Positions 1 to 7,852 of a stretch of DNA of 35,312 nucleotides are shown piece after piece. The notes below the pieces were generated by a model that had not been told where the DNA came from, did not search any database, and saw only the letters and a list, made by a program, of their open reading frames with translations. The stretch covers positions 1-35,312 of the forward strand of contig JAHISX010000052.1 of assembly GCA_018817915.1 (NCBI GenBank). The letters run 5' to 3'. This DNA is from Bacillota bacterium. Its GTDB lineage: Bacteria; Bacillota_I; Bacilli_A; Acholeplasmatales; Acholeplasmataceae. A program made the position numbers and the translations under genes. Positions within the stretch are counted from its first letter, which is position 1. Each line of letters opens with the position of its first letter.

Positions 1-45
1 ACTTCTCATCATTCCTTTCATATGACAAGAAACACCTTTATTATA

Positions 46-141
46 TTTTAAAAAGGCTAAAAAAATTTAACCCTTCTATAATCTCTTGATATAGTTACTT
101 TCTTAATTCTATTGAAACAAAATTTACTTTGTCAAATTAAG
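46..141 (+). repeat. Left copy of a 96-bp exact inverted repeat
   Basis: These 96 bases are the exact reverse complement of the last 96 bases of the window (35217-35312). At the inner edge identity stops at 141/35217. At the outer edge it runs to the last base of the window, so the true repeat may be longer. No open reading frame or strong hairpin is visible inside. It lies just upstream of the promoter of the first gene. It may be a genuine repeat or an assembly artefact. Confidence 0.9.
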
Positions 142-179
142 CTCCTTTTTTTTATCATATGTCCCACTTTATTAAATTA

Positions 180-188
180 TGCTATAAT
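180..188 (+). promoter_or_regulatory. Extended -10 promoter for the peptidase S51 gene
   Basis: TGCTATAAT is a perfect extended -10 box (TGN plus TATAAT), and no good -35 box is present. It lies about 48 bases before the ATG at 237, which has AGAGGAC at 224-230 as its ribosome binding site. The same TGCTATAAT string precedes the tRNA-Lys gene on the other strand. Confidence 0.6.
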
Positions 189-236
189 CAATGTGTTGAA
201 TTTTGAATAAATTAAAGATGACAAGAGGACGAAACT

Positions 237-920
237 ATGAACAATATCTTATTAAGCCGATCGATACTTGGTGATCCTTCTTCAGTACCCTATTTTAAAT
301 CATATATTCAAGCAAACCATCAAGTTTTGATTGTTGCTTTATCACATTTTTCAAAATATACTCCAGATGAAAATGCTTATAATTCATATTATGAAAAAGG
401 TGGCGAATACTACCAAAAAATGATAGATAGTTTTACACCCTATGGGATTAAAGAATCACAAATAGAGTGGATTCATTATTTTAAAGATAATCAAAAGACA
501 GCGATTGAAAAAATCAAAAAGGCTGATATCATTTATTTTCCTGGTGGATCTCCTGATGAAATGATGTTAAGAATCAAGGCGTTTGGTATAAAAGAGACAT
601 TAGAAGCGCATCAAGGTTTAATGATTGGATCGTCTGCAGGAGCGATGATTCAAATGGCAGAATATCATATATCTCCCGATTTTGATTATCCATCTTTCAG
701 ATATGAAAAAGGGTTAAATATATTAAAGGGATTTTCAGTTGAAGTTCATTACCGGAGAAGAAAAAAACAAAAAGCAGCTTTAAGGAAAGTAAATCGAGCT
801 TTCCATCATGAAATTTATGCAATTCCTGATGATGGAGCAATTATTGTTACGAATCAAGGTGTAAAATGTTTGTTTTCAGCAAGTAAAATTTACAACAAGA
901 AAGGCGTTGTCAAAAACTGA
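237..920 (+). CDS. Peptidase S51 family protein (peptidase E / cyanophycinase-like)
   Basis: The 227-residue protein has the S51 layout. FPGGSPDE is at 101-108, the nucleophile elbow GSSAGA at 131-136 with Ser133 as likely nucleophile, a candidate catalytic His171 in EVHYRRR, and PDDGA at 197-201. The family contains serine hydrolases related to class I glutamine amidotransferases; peptidase E cleaves N-terminal Asp-X dipeptides. The length is normal for peptidase E and there is no signal peptide, so it should act in the cytoplasm. It has its own extended -10 promoter, and its stop codon overlaps the start of the next gene. Its link to the glucan genes downstream is not obvious. Substrate specificity cannot be read from the sequence. 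Confidence 0.85.
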   Translation: MNNILLSRSILGDPSSVPYFKSYIQANHQVLIVALSHFSKYTPDENAYNSYYEKGGEYYQKMIDSFTPYGIKESQIEWIHYFKDNQKTAIEKIKKADIIYFPGGSPDEMMLRIKAFGIKETLEAHQGLMIGSSAGAMIQMAEYHISPDFDYPSFRYEKGLNILKGFSVEVHYRRRKKQKAALRKVNRAFHHEIYAIPDDGAIIVTNQGVKCLFSASKIYNKKGVVKN

Positions 921-1654
921 TGAAAAAATTTATAATCATGTATGCTATATTTAGTTTCATCATGCTCGCTTTTATCTTTTTATTTACTCTAATTCAAGAG
1001 TCAAATGCACGTTCACTAGATTTATTTTATGAACTTTCAGATCAAGCTTTAGAATCCAATGACATGGATCAGTTTGTTAAATATCAATCCATCGCATACC
1101 AAATGATTGATGTGATAGAAACTGATGAGTACACTTTTCATATTTATCAAGTCATTGCAAAAATCAATGATGAGTATGAAAATCAATTTTCTATATTTGT
1201 CATCCCCAAAGTTGAAATTAATCATGCGGATGTTTTAAATGATATCAGCGATCAAACAGGTATATCACTCGTCAATCATGCGACAAGTGAAATTATCTAC
1301 AAAACATCAACCGATGTTGACTATACTGACTATGCAGTAAGTTATGGTGTCAAACGTATTGGATTTTATTACTATGCAGTTGTTCTCGATGAAAGTTATG
1401 CTTTAGATTTAGATCTTATAGATTATGATGGTATCAATATACTTCATGCGAATTTGGATTTCACTTACATTACATACGATGAAAATAATTTGGGAACATT
1501 AAGTTTAGGATTTACAAATTCTGAAATTGAAGCTATGCTCGATCTACCCACATATACACAACCAGCCCTTCTTAGCAATATAGCTTTATTCTTAGTTGTG
1601 GATATTATCGTTGGTGGTATCATCCATTTCATATTAAAAAGAAAAATTATTTAA
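920..1654 (+). CDS. Two-helix membrane protein of unknown function
   Basis: I do not recognise this 244-residue protein. It has an N-terminal hydrophobic helix (about residues 4-26) and a C-terminal one (about 218-237) ending in the basic tail KRKII. Between them is about 190 residues of acidic, Tyr/Asp-rich, probably beta-rich sequence, predicted to lie outside the cell. The ATG overlaps the previous TGA (TGATG), so the two genes are probably translationally coupled. The GH30 gene starts 11 bases after its stop. It could be a sensor or accessory subunit, but nothing shows this. Confidence 0.7.
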   Translation: MKKFIIMYAIFSFIMLAFIFLFTLIQESNARSLDLFYELSDQALESNDMDQFVKYQSIAYQMIDVIETDEYTFHIYQVIAKINDEYENQFSIFVIPKVEINHADVLNDISDQTGISLVNHATSEIIYKTSTDVDYTDYAVSYGVKRIGFYYYAVVLDESYALDLDLIDYDGINILHANLDFTYITYDENNLGTLSLGFTNSEIEAMLDLPTYTQPALLSNIALFLVVDIIVGGIIHFILKRKII

Positions 1655-1665
1655 AGGAAGAAAAA

Positions 1666-2973
1666 ATGAGACATTACAAAACAAAAAAAGATGCAATTCA
1701 ATGGTTAGAAGAAACTGAAATAAAAGTTACAAGTTCAAAATCTTTTGAAACAATAACGATCGATCCACTTGATCTGAAACAAACCATCATTGGTTTTGGT
1801 GGTGCTTTTACTGAAGCATCAGCCTATAATCTTTCAAGAATTGATTCGAGTAAAAGACAAAAAGCAATTGAAGCTTATTTCGATCCAATCAAGGGTTTAG
1901 GATACTCAATTGGCAGAGTTTCTATCCATGGATGCGATTTTTCACTAGGAAGTTATTTATATATCAAGGATTATGATGACTCTTTAGAATCGTTTGATAT
2001 CTCTCGTGATCAACCCATTATAGATTTGATTAAAGATTCTGAAAAAGTAGCTAAACAACCGATTAAGATTCTTGGATCCCCTTGGACACCACCTTTTTGG
2101 ATGAAGGATAATCAATCACCGATTCGTGGTGGGAAGTTACTTCCTAAATATTATCAAACCTGGGCAGACTATTTTGTTAAATTCATCAAAGCATATGAAG
2201 CTAAAGGTATAGATGTTTTTACAGTATCTGTTCAAAATGAACCTGCAGCTGTTCAAAGATGGGATTCTTGTATTTTTACAGCAGAAGATGAATGTGCTTT
2301 TGTTAAAGTGCTTGGTCCAACATTGAAGCAAGCTGGATTAGAAGATAAGCACATACTCATTTGGGATCATAATCGTGATATCATGGTGGAACGGGCACAA
2401 GTTGTATTAAGCGATCCAGAGGCATATCAGTATGTTTGGGGAACAGCATTTCATTGGTATGAAAATGAACAATTTCAAAATGTGAAGAAACTTCATGACC
2501 TTTTTCCTGAAAAACATTTATTGTTTACCGAAGGTTGTCAAGAAGGAGGACCGCATTTTGGTGAATATCAAGTTGGGGAACGTTATGGAAGAAATATGAT
2601 CAATGACTTAAGAAATTATACTGAAGGTTATATTGATTGGAATTTATTTCTTGATGAGACTGGCGGACCAAATCACGTCAATAATTTATGTTCATCACCG
2701 ATGATGATTAAAATATTTCATGAAGAACTCATTTACATGCCATCATATTACTACATTGGTCATTTCTCAAAGTTTATTCAAAAAGGTGCTATACAAATGG
2801 CATCATCTGGAACTGAAGAAGTACTCTTTGTATCATTTGTTAATCCAGATGGAAAACAAGTTGTTGTGATCCAAAATGAGCGTGAAGATGATTATAATAT
2901 AGAAATCAAAGGTTTAAATAAAGAAATTAAATTAACTATAGATGCACATAGTATTTCAACGATTATCATCTAA
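1666..2973 (+). CDS. GH30-family glycosidase, probable intracellular beta-1,6-glucanase
   Basis: The 435-residue protein shows the GH30 (clan A) pattern. GFGGAFTEAS is at 43-52, GSPWTPPFWMK at 137-147, the acid/base motif QNEP at 190-193 (Glu192), and the nucleophile motif FTEG at 287-290 (Glu289). A C-terminal beta-domain follows from about residue 375. The WDSCIFTAEDE stretch after QNEP resembles GH30 beta-1,6-glucanases more than xylanases; this is a family impression, not a search. There is no signal peptide, so it would act on imported oligosaccharides, removing beta-1,6-linked glucose branches typical of laminarin. The ribosome binding site AAAGGAAG precedes the ATG. It is the last gene of the first unit and is followed by a terminator. 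A glucosylceramidase-like or beta-glucosidase role is the alternative. Confidence 0.85.
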   Translation: MRHYKTKKDAIQWLEETEIKVTSSKSFETITIDPLDLKQTIIGFGGAFTEASAYNLSRIDSSKRQKAIEAYFDPIKGLGYSIGRVSIHGCDFSLGSYLYIKDYDDSLESFDISRDQPIIDLIKDSEKVAKQPIKILGSPWTPPFWMKDNQSPIRGGKLLPKYYQTWADYFVKFIKAYEAKGIDVFTVSVQNEPAAVQRWDSCIFTAEDECAFVKVLGPTLKQAGLEDKHILIWDHNRDIMVERAQVVLSDPEAYQYVWGTAFHWYENEQFQNVKKLHDLFPEKHLLFTEGCQEGGPHFGEYQVGERYGRNMINDLRNYTEGYIDWNLFLDETGGPNHVNNLCSSPMMIKIFHEELIYMPSYYYIGHFSKFIQKGAIQMASSGTEEVLFVSFVNPDGKQVVVIQNEREDDYNIEIKGLNKEIKLTIDAHSISTIII

Positions 2974-2989
2974 ATTCAATCAATTAAAA

Positions 2990-3040
2990 GGGGCTAAAGT
3001 TCATCTTTGGTCCATTCTTTTATCTATTTTTATTTTTTTT
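2990..3040 (+). terminator. Probable terminator after the GH30 gene
   Basis: The arms GGGGCTAAAG (2990-2999) and CTTTGGTCC (3005-3013) form a stem with one bulge and wobble pairs around a five-base loop. A very T-rich tract follows to 3040. It separates the first unit from the LacI-controlled promoter of the second. Confidence 0.55.
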
Positions 3041-3050
3041 ATGAAAGCCC

Positions 3051-3079
3051 TTTACTTTTTGTAACTAGGGCTATATAAT
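3051..3079 (+). promoter_or_regulatory. Promoter of the GH94 operon
   Basis: TTTACT (3051-3056), a 17-base spacer and a perfect TATAAT (3074-3079) form a sigma-A type promoter directly upstream of the operator palindrome and the GH94 gene. Confidence 0.7.
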
Positions 3080-3086
3080 AAAAACA

Positions 3087-3100
3087 GGAAACCGATTTCC
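3087..3100 (+). promoter_or_regulatory. LacI-type operator, copy 1
   Basis: GGAAACCGATTTCC is a near-perfect palindrome with one mismatched central pair, starting eight bases after the -10 box, where a bound repressor would block transcription start. It matches the operator at 7827-7840 in 13 of 14 bases. The LacI-family regulator encoded at 6743-7765 is the obvious binder. A global CcpA-type regulator is an alternative. Confidence 0.75.
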
Positions 3101-3112
3101 ACGAGGTATAAA

Positions 3113-5620
3113 ATGATCACAAAGCAAATCATTAAAATTAAAAAAAATGAGGGATATTATTTTCCATTGTTCAATCTCATGGGGATGCGTTCTTCAATTT
3201 CTCCATTTTTAGGTGGAGATTTAAAACTTGATTATCATCATTATGCACTTGAACCTACAACTGAAATAGATATGTATCATAATATCTCATCACGAAACGT
3301 TATATTTGATGTTGATCATAAGCTTTATTTTTTAAATGGACAAACCAATCATCAACAACATGATGAACTCATTTATGAAACGGATTTGCTATATCAAAAA
3401 GTTACAAGATCGAATAAGAGATTTGTTATTGAAACAACTTCTTATGTGCCTTTAGAAGAACAAGTAGAAGTTCATCAAATTACTTTTAAAAATATCAGTC
3501 TGAAAAGTATATCACTACAAGTCACAACTGCAATTCCAATTTATGCAAGAAGCGCAGATAATTTAAGAGACCATCGTCATGTAACATCATTGTTAAATCA
3601 AATCAATGTTGTAGACAAAGGTGTCTTAGTTAAACCTACTTTGTCATTTGATGAAAGAGGACATACAATTAATTCAACCATTTATAGTGTGTTTGCTGAT
3701 TCAAAAGAGACACAGATTGCTGGCTACATTTGTACGCTTGACCACTTGATTGACGGTGGTTCACTCCATTTTCCTAAAGGTCTAAAAAATATTGAAGAAA
3801 TTGGATACTACGCTGAAGGATATGAAGCGATGGGTGGCATTCAGTTTAATCGAATATCCGTTGAACCAAATCAATCCATAACATTTTATGTTTCAATTGG
3901 TATTCATGAAAACAAAGAACAAATCATTCAACAAAGTTTAAAATATTTAAATGAAAAAACATTTAATCAGGGCTTATTAAAATCACATGAATTTTTCAAA
4001 AAGTATGTCAGCGGTTTAGAATTTAACATCTTAGACCAACAGACAAGTCATCAATTATCTTGGGTTGTCTTACAACCCTTGTTGCGCAGATATTTTGGGA
4101 ACTCTTATCTTCCCCACCATGACTATGGTCATGGTGGTAGGGGATGGAGAGATTTATGGCAAGATTTGTTAGCGCTCATCATGATGAATGATTCTAGTGT
4201 CTATGATCTTTTATATAATAACTTCCAAGGTGTCAGAATTGATGGGTCGAATGCAACCATAATTGGTGATCAACCGGGAGAATTTAAAGCCGATAGAAAT
4301 ATGATTACTCGTGTTTGGTCAGATCATGGAGCTTGGCCACTGCTCACAACGAAGATGTATATCGATGAAACAGGTGATTTAGAATTCTTACTTAAGAATC
4401 AATATTATTTTAATGATCAATTTACTCATTATACGAAAAAGACAAAAGATAAACCTTTACAAAATAAGTTACTTAATCAAAACAATGAACTTTATACAGG
4501 TACTATTTTAGAACACTTACTACTTCAAAATCTTGTAGGTCATCATAATATAGGTGAACACGGTTTTGTAAGACTTGAAGATGCTGATTGGAACGATGGT
4601 ATGGATATGGCACACAATCGTGGAGAGACGATTGCTTTTACACATATGTATGCGAACAATTTACGTGAATTAGCAAGTCTCATTAGATTATTACCCACTC
4701 AAAATATCGTTATATTTGAAGAACTATTACTTTTATTGAGTCCTAATGCAGATTTGAAATCATATTTTGAACTAGTTTCAAATTTCAAGGGTAATAAAGT
4801 TTGGATTGATCAGTTCAAGTTAGCCGATCATTTAGACCTTCTAGCCATTGATCGCATCAAGCATTTACAAAAAAATGCATTTATTAACCATCAATTTCAA
4901 AGCTATTTCGATAATAATGGAAACAATCCGGATGCAGCAGGAACATCCTCTCTTACGGGACAAGCAATTGCTTTATTAAGTCAAACGCCTTCTAAAAAAC
5001 AAGCAAAAGAATTATCTAAAATTACAAAACAACAATTGTTCGATAAAGCAATTGGAGGTTATCACTTAAATAGCAACTATCATCAGATCTTAACCAATAT
5101 GGGTAGAGCATATGGGTTTGCTTACGGACAAAAAGAAAATGGTGCTGTGTTCTCACATATGGTGATCATGTATGCATATGGCTTGTATCAATACGACTTG
5201 ATTAATTTAGGACATGAAGCAGCATTTACACTTCTGAAGCAAAGTCAAAATATAAAGAGTCAAGTACTTCTAGGTATTCCTGAATATTTTAATAATGATG
5301 GTATTGGGAAATACCCCTATTTAACAGGTTCTGCGAGTTGGATGCTTAAACTCTTAAGAACTGAAATTTTCGGAATATCCTTATCTTTAGGTAAATTAAC
5401 ACTCAAACCTAAACTAAAGAAGATTGATTTCATTGATGGCAAAGCAAGCATTACAACCTATTTATTTAACCAATTAAGAACGATAACCTATCATAATCAA
5501 AAGCATTTAGATTACGGTAAGTATCAAATATCAAAAATCACGATGAATGATCATGTTGTACAAAACTTATTTAGCGATCTTGATGGAAATTTAGAGGTAT
5601 ATCTTGATGACAAATTATGA
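3113..5620 (+). CDS. GH94-type beta-glucan disaccharide phosphorylase (laminaribiose phosphorylase candidate)
   Basis: The 835-residue protein has the GH94 architecture: an N-terminal beta-sandwich (about residues 1-280), a helical linker and an (alpha/alpha)6 barrel. GGRGWRDLWQDLL marks the barrel start, GDQPGEFKADRN follows, and ADWNDGMDMA carries the general acid Asp495. GH94 enzymes are cytoplasmic inverting phosphorylases that split beta-glucosides with phosphate to alpha-glucose 1-phosphate. No signal peptide is present. A GH94 laminaribiose phosphorylase is known from Acholeplasma laidlawii, and the neighbouring GH16 and GH30 genes favour the same substrate here. Cellobiose or another beta-glucobiose remains possible. 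GAGG at 3103-3106 serves as ribosome binding site. Transcription should be controlled by the operator at 3087-3100, and the stop overlaps the cupin gene. Confidence 0.85.
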   Translation: MITKQIIKIKKNEGYYFPLFNLMGMRSSISPFLGGDLKLDYHHYALEPTTEIDMYHNISSRNVIFDVDHKLYFLNGQTNHQQHDELIYETDLLYQKVTRSNKRFVIETTSYVPLEEQVEVHQITFKNISLKSISLQVTTAIPIYARSADNLRDHRHVTSLLNQINVVDKGVLVKPTLSFDERGHTINSTIYSVFADSKETQIAGYICTLDHLIDGGSLHFPKGLKNIEEIGYYAEGYEAMGGIQFNRISVEPNQSITFYVSIGIHENKEQIIQQSLKYLNEKTFNQGLLKSHEFFKKYVSGLEFNILDQQTSHQLSWVVLQPLLRRYFGNSYLPHHDYGHGGRGWRDLWQDLLALIMMNDSSVYDLLYNNFQGVRIDGSNATIIGDQPGEFKADRNMITRVWSDHGAWPLLTTKMYIDETGDLEFLLKNQYYFNDQFTHYTKKTKDKPLQNKLLNQNNELYTGTILEHLLLQNLVGHHNIGEHGFVRLEDADWNDGMDMAHNRGETIAFTHMYANNLRELASLIRLLPTQNIVIFEELLLLLSPNADLKSYFELVSNFKGNKVWIDQFKLADHLDLLAIDRIKHLQKNAFINHQFQSYFDNNGNNPDAAGTSSLTGQAIALLSQTPSKKQAKELSKITKQQLFDKAIGGYHLNSNYHQILTNMGRAYGFAYGQKENGAVFSHMVIMYAYGLYQYDLINLGHEAAFTLLKQSQNIKSQVLLGIPEYFNNDGIGKYPYLTGSASWMLKLLRTEIFGISLSLGKLTLKPKLKKIDFIDGKASITTYLFNQLRTITYHNQKHLDYGKYQISKITMNDHVVQNLFSDLDGNLEVYLDDKL

Positions 5621-6029
5621 TGTTTTTGAATTTGATGGACAGGGCTATAAAAAACTTTTCAATCATCAAAATTGGCGCGTCTCAATATTAAATTATATTG
5701 AAGAACTAGAATTAGATCAAATTTCATATGTTGAATCTCATCAGTTCACGGATGAAGCATTTGTTCTACTTGAAGGTTCATGTACAATTTTCTTTGCTGA
5801 CACAGATGATATGAAAATAAAATCTATAACTGCTATCAACTTAGAAAAAAATAAAGTTTATAAGATCAATTCTGGTATATTTCATACCCACACATTATCC
5901 AAAGATGCGAAGTTATTAATTATCGAAGAAGATAACACATGTGAAACAAATTCACCAAAAATTTTACTAGATGAAAAAGAACGTTTAATTCTTAACCAAT
6001 TATATATGGAGAAAAAACATGTCATATAG
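5607..6029 (+). CDS. Small cupin-domain protein
   Basis: This is a single-domain beta-barrel protein of about 140 residues. SHQFTDEAFVLLEGSCTIFF resembles cupin motif 1, and NKVYKINSGIFHTHTLSKDA, with metal-ligand-like histidines, resembles motif 2. The function is unknown; similar small cupins occur in sugar loci as sugar-binding or isomerase-like proteins. I place the start at ATG 5607, nine bases after AGAGG (5593-5597); a TTG three bases upstream is equally close. It overlaps the GH94 gene by 14 bases and the GH16 gene by 11, so translation is probably coupled and the product should be needed together with both enzymes. Confidence 0.7.
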   Translation: MTNYDVFEFDGQGYKKLFNHQNWRVSILNYIEELELDQISYVESHQFTDEAFVLLEGSCTIFFADTDDMKIKSITAINLEKNKVYKINSGIFHTHTLSKDAKLLIIEEDNTCETNSPKILLDEKERLILNQLYMEKKHVI

Positions 6030-6750
6030 ACTATTATGGGAAGACCAATTTAATCAAGATGGAGCCCCAAACCCTGAAATATGGACCATAGAAACAGGTG
6101 GACATGGTTTTGGGAATGGAGAACAACAATTTTATACCAATCAAGAAAAGAACCTGTTTATCAAAGATGGCATCTTAAATATAGTTGGACACAAAGAAAA
6201 ATATGAAAATTGTGAGTATACTTCAGCAAAATTAACGACTGAAGGTAAAAAATATATTCAAAATGGAAGAGTAGAAGTTGTAGCTAAAATACCAAGTGGT
6301 GCAGGCACATGGCCAGCAGTTTGGTTTTTAGGCAAACAATTTAGAACGATCAGTTGGCCATCATGCGGTGAAATAGATTTAATGGAACATGTTGGAAACA
6401 ATCCGAATGTTGTCCATTTCTCCCTTCATTCAAAAACAAATTATTTTCATATTAAAAACCAACCAACAAAGGTTGTTAAACAAGAAAATATCGTCAATCA
6501 ATTTCATGAATTTGCGATGGATTGGAATCAAGACCAAATTACATTTTATTTAGATGGAAAAGAAGAAGAAACATTCATTAAACCTACAGATGCTTCAGAA
6601 GAACAATGGCCATTTAATCAAGAATTTTATCTCATCTTAAATTTAGCACTTGGTGGATCATGGGGGGGACCTATTGATGATTCGATGTTTCCAGTGACTT
6701 TTCAAATAAAATCTGTAAAAATATATGAAAGAAGTGATCAAATTGGCTAA
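6019..6750 (+). CDS. Intracellular GH16 endo-beta-1,3-glucanase (laminarinase-like)
   Basis: The 243-residue protein is a bare GH16 catalytic domain. The active-site strand GEIDLMEHVG gives nucleophile Glu118, Asp120 and acid/base Glu123 in the ExDxxE arrangement typical of bacterial laminarinases. Supporting motifs are GTWPAVWFLG (97-106) and a C-terminal LNLALGGSWGG. There is no signal peptide or lipobox, unlike the second GH16 at 26224, so it probably works in the cytoplasm on imported long oligosaccharides. GGAG at 6008-6011 precedes the ATG. It overlaps the cupin gene by 11 bases and the regulator gene by about eight. Other beta-glucans, such as mixed-linkage glucan, cannot be excluded. 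Confidence 0.9.
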   Translation: MSYRLLWEDQFNQDGAPNPEIWTIETGGHGFGNGEQQFYTNQEKNLFIKDGILNIVGHKEKYENCEYTSAKLTTEGKKYIQNGRVEVVAKIPSGAGTWPAVWFLGKQFRTISWPSCGEIDLMEHVGNNPNVVHFSLHSKTNYFHIKNQPTKVVKQENIVNQFHEFAMDWNQDQITFYLDGKEEETFIKPTDASEEQWPFNQEFYLILNLALGGSWGGPIDDSMFPVTFQIKSVKIYERSDQIG

Positions 6751-7765
6751 AAAAAGAACGATCTATGATATCGCTGCTGAGCTAGAGTTAGCACCTGGTA
6801 CAATTTCAAAAGTTTTGAATCACACAGGTAATGTGAGTGATAAGACAAGAGAACGTGTGCTTTCATACATTAAACAAGTCGGCTATGTTCCAACTTCTAG
6901 TGCACGTATGCTTAAATCAAAAAGAACGTATACAATAGGAGTTGTCTTTACTGAAGAATCAGATATCGGTCTTGAACACTCATTTTTCTCCAGTATCTTA
7001 CAAGCATTTAAGACTCATGTCGAAAATGAAGGTTATGAATTATCCTTTATTGTAAGAAAGTTAGGAAAGAATCATTTGACTTACTATGAATGGTGCATGA
7101 ATAAACGTGTTGATGGTGTCTATATCGTTGTTGGCGATTTTAATGACCAAGGATTACATGAAATTCTCGAAAGTGGTATACCTGCTGTATCTACTGATAT
7201 GTTTTTGCCAGGTCTACACACAGTCGTTAGTGATAATGACCAAGGTATGAAAATTAGCATGGAATATATTAAAAATGAACTAAAGAAACAACATGTGGCC
7301 ATGGTTGGCGGACCTGTGACATCTAAAGCGTTTGTTGAAAGACTTATTTCATTTCAAAAGTATGTTAAAGAATATAATTTTGCGACATCAACTAAAGATA
7401 TTGTGTTATCTGAAAGTTTTGGATTTACAGGTGGATTTAATGCAGTTCAACAATTAATGAAACAAGTTACAACAAAACCAGAAGTTATCCTTGCAGCCAG
7501 CGATGATATTGCCTTAGGTGTGATCAAAGGACTCACTAGCATGGGTATAAAAATACCACAAGAGATTCAAGTCATCGGCTTTGATGACATTGCATTTGCT
7601 AGACATTTCACACCATCATTAACTACGATTGCTCAAAATAGAAAACTTTTAGGAGAGACTGCAGCTAAAATGTTAATTCAATTAATTGAGTCTCCTGAAG
7701 AAGAAATCGATGAAATTATTACACTTCCAGTTAGCTTGATTGAAAGAGAATCGACAAAAAAATAA
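6743..7765 (+). CDS. LacI-family transcriptional regulator, probable repressor of the glucan operons
   Basis: This protein of about 340 residues starts with a LacI helix-turn-helix: TIYDIAAELELAPGTISKVL, then VSDKTRERVL and the hinge GYVPTSSARMLKS. A periplasmic-binding-protein-like effector domain follows, with TIGVVF, GFDDIAFAR and TTIAQN. I prefer the TTG start at 6743. It follows AAAGAAGTGATC (6728-6739), which matches the ideal Shine-Dalgarno region in 10 of 12 bases, and it gives the usual MAKKRT N-terminus. An in-frame ATG at 6725 has no such site. The gene lies last in the operon it probably represses, so autoregulation is expected. Candidate operators are at 3087-3100 and 7827-7840. 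The inducer is likely a beta-glucan oligosaccharide or glucose derivative (inference). Confidence 0.9.
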   Translation: MAKKRTIYDIAAELELAPGTISKVLNHTGNVSDKTRERVLSYIKQVGYVPTSSARMLKSKRTYTIGVVFTEESDIGLEHSFFSSILQAFKTHVENEGYELSFIVRKLGKNHLTYYEWCMNKRVDGVYIVVGDFNDQGLHEILESGIPAVSTDMFLPGLHTVVSDNDQGMKISMEYIKNELKKQHVAMVGGPVTSKAFVERLISFQKYVKEYNFATSTKDIVLSESFGFTGGFNAVQQLMKQVTTKPEVILAASDDIALGVIKGLTSMGIKIPQEIQVIGFDDIAFARHFTPSLTTIAQNRKLLGETAAKMLIQLIESPEEEIDEIITLPVSLIERESTKK

Positions 7766-7782
7766 AAAAATATCTAAAACTG

Positions 7783-7811
7783 TTGAAAACGGTATCATAA
7801 TGTGATATTAT
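7783..7811 (+). promoter_or_regulatory. Promoter of the 19.5-kb import operon
   Basis: TTGAAA (7783-7788), a 17-base spacer and TATTAT (7806-7811) form a good sigma-A promoter. An overlapping TATAAT at 7809-7814 would give a 20-base spacer. The operator palindrome starts 16 bases after the -10 box, and GGAGGGA at 7844-7850 serves the ATG at 7853. Confidence 0.7.
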
Positions 7812-7826
7812 AATAATATACCAAAG

Positions 7827-7840
7827 GGAAACCGGTTTCC
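7827..7840 (+). promoter_or_regulatory. LacI-type operator, copy 2
   Basis: GGAAACCGGTTTCC is a perfect 14-base palindrome just downstream of the -10 box and differs from the operator at 3087-3100 by one base. Its position between promoter and ribosome binding site fits repression by the LacI-family protein encoded immediately upstream. Confidence 0.8.
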
Positions 7841-7852
7841 TATGGAGGGAAA

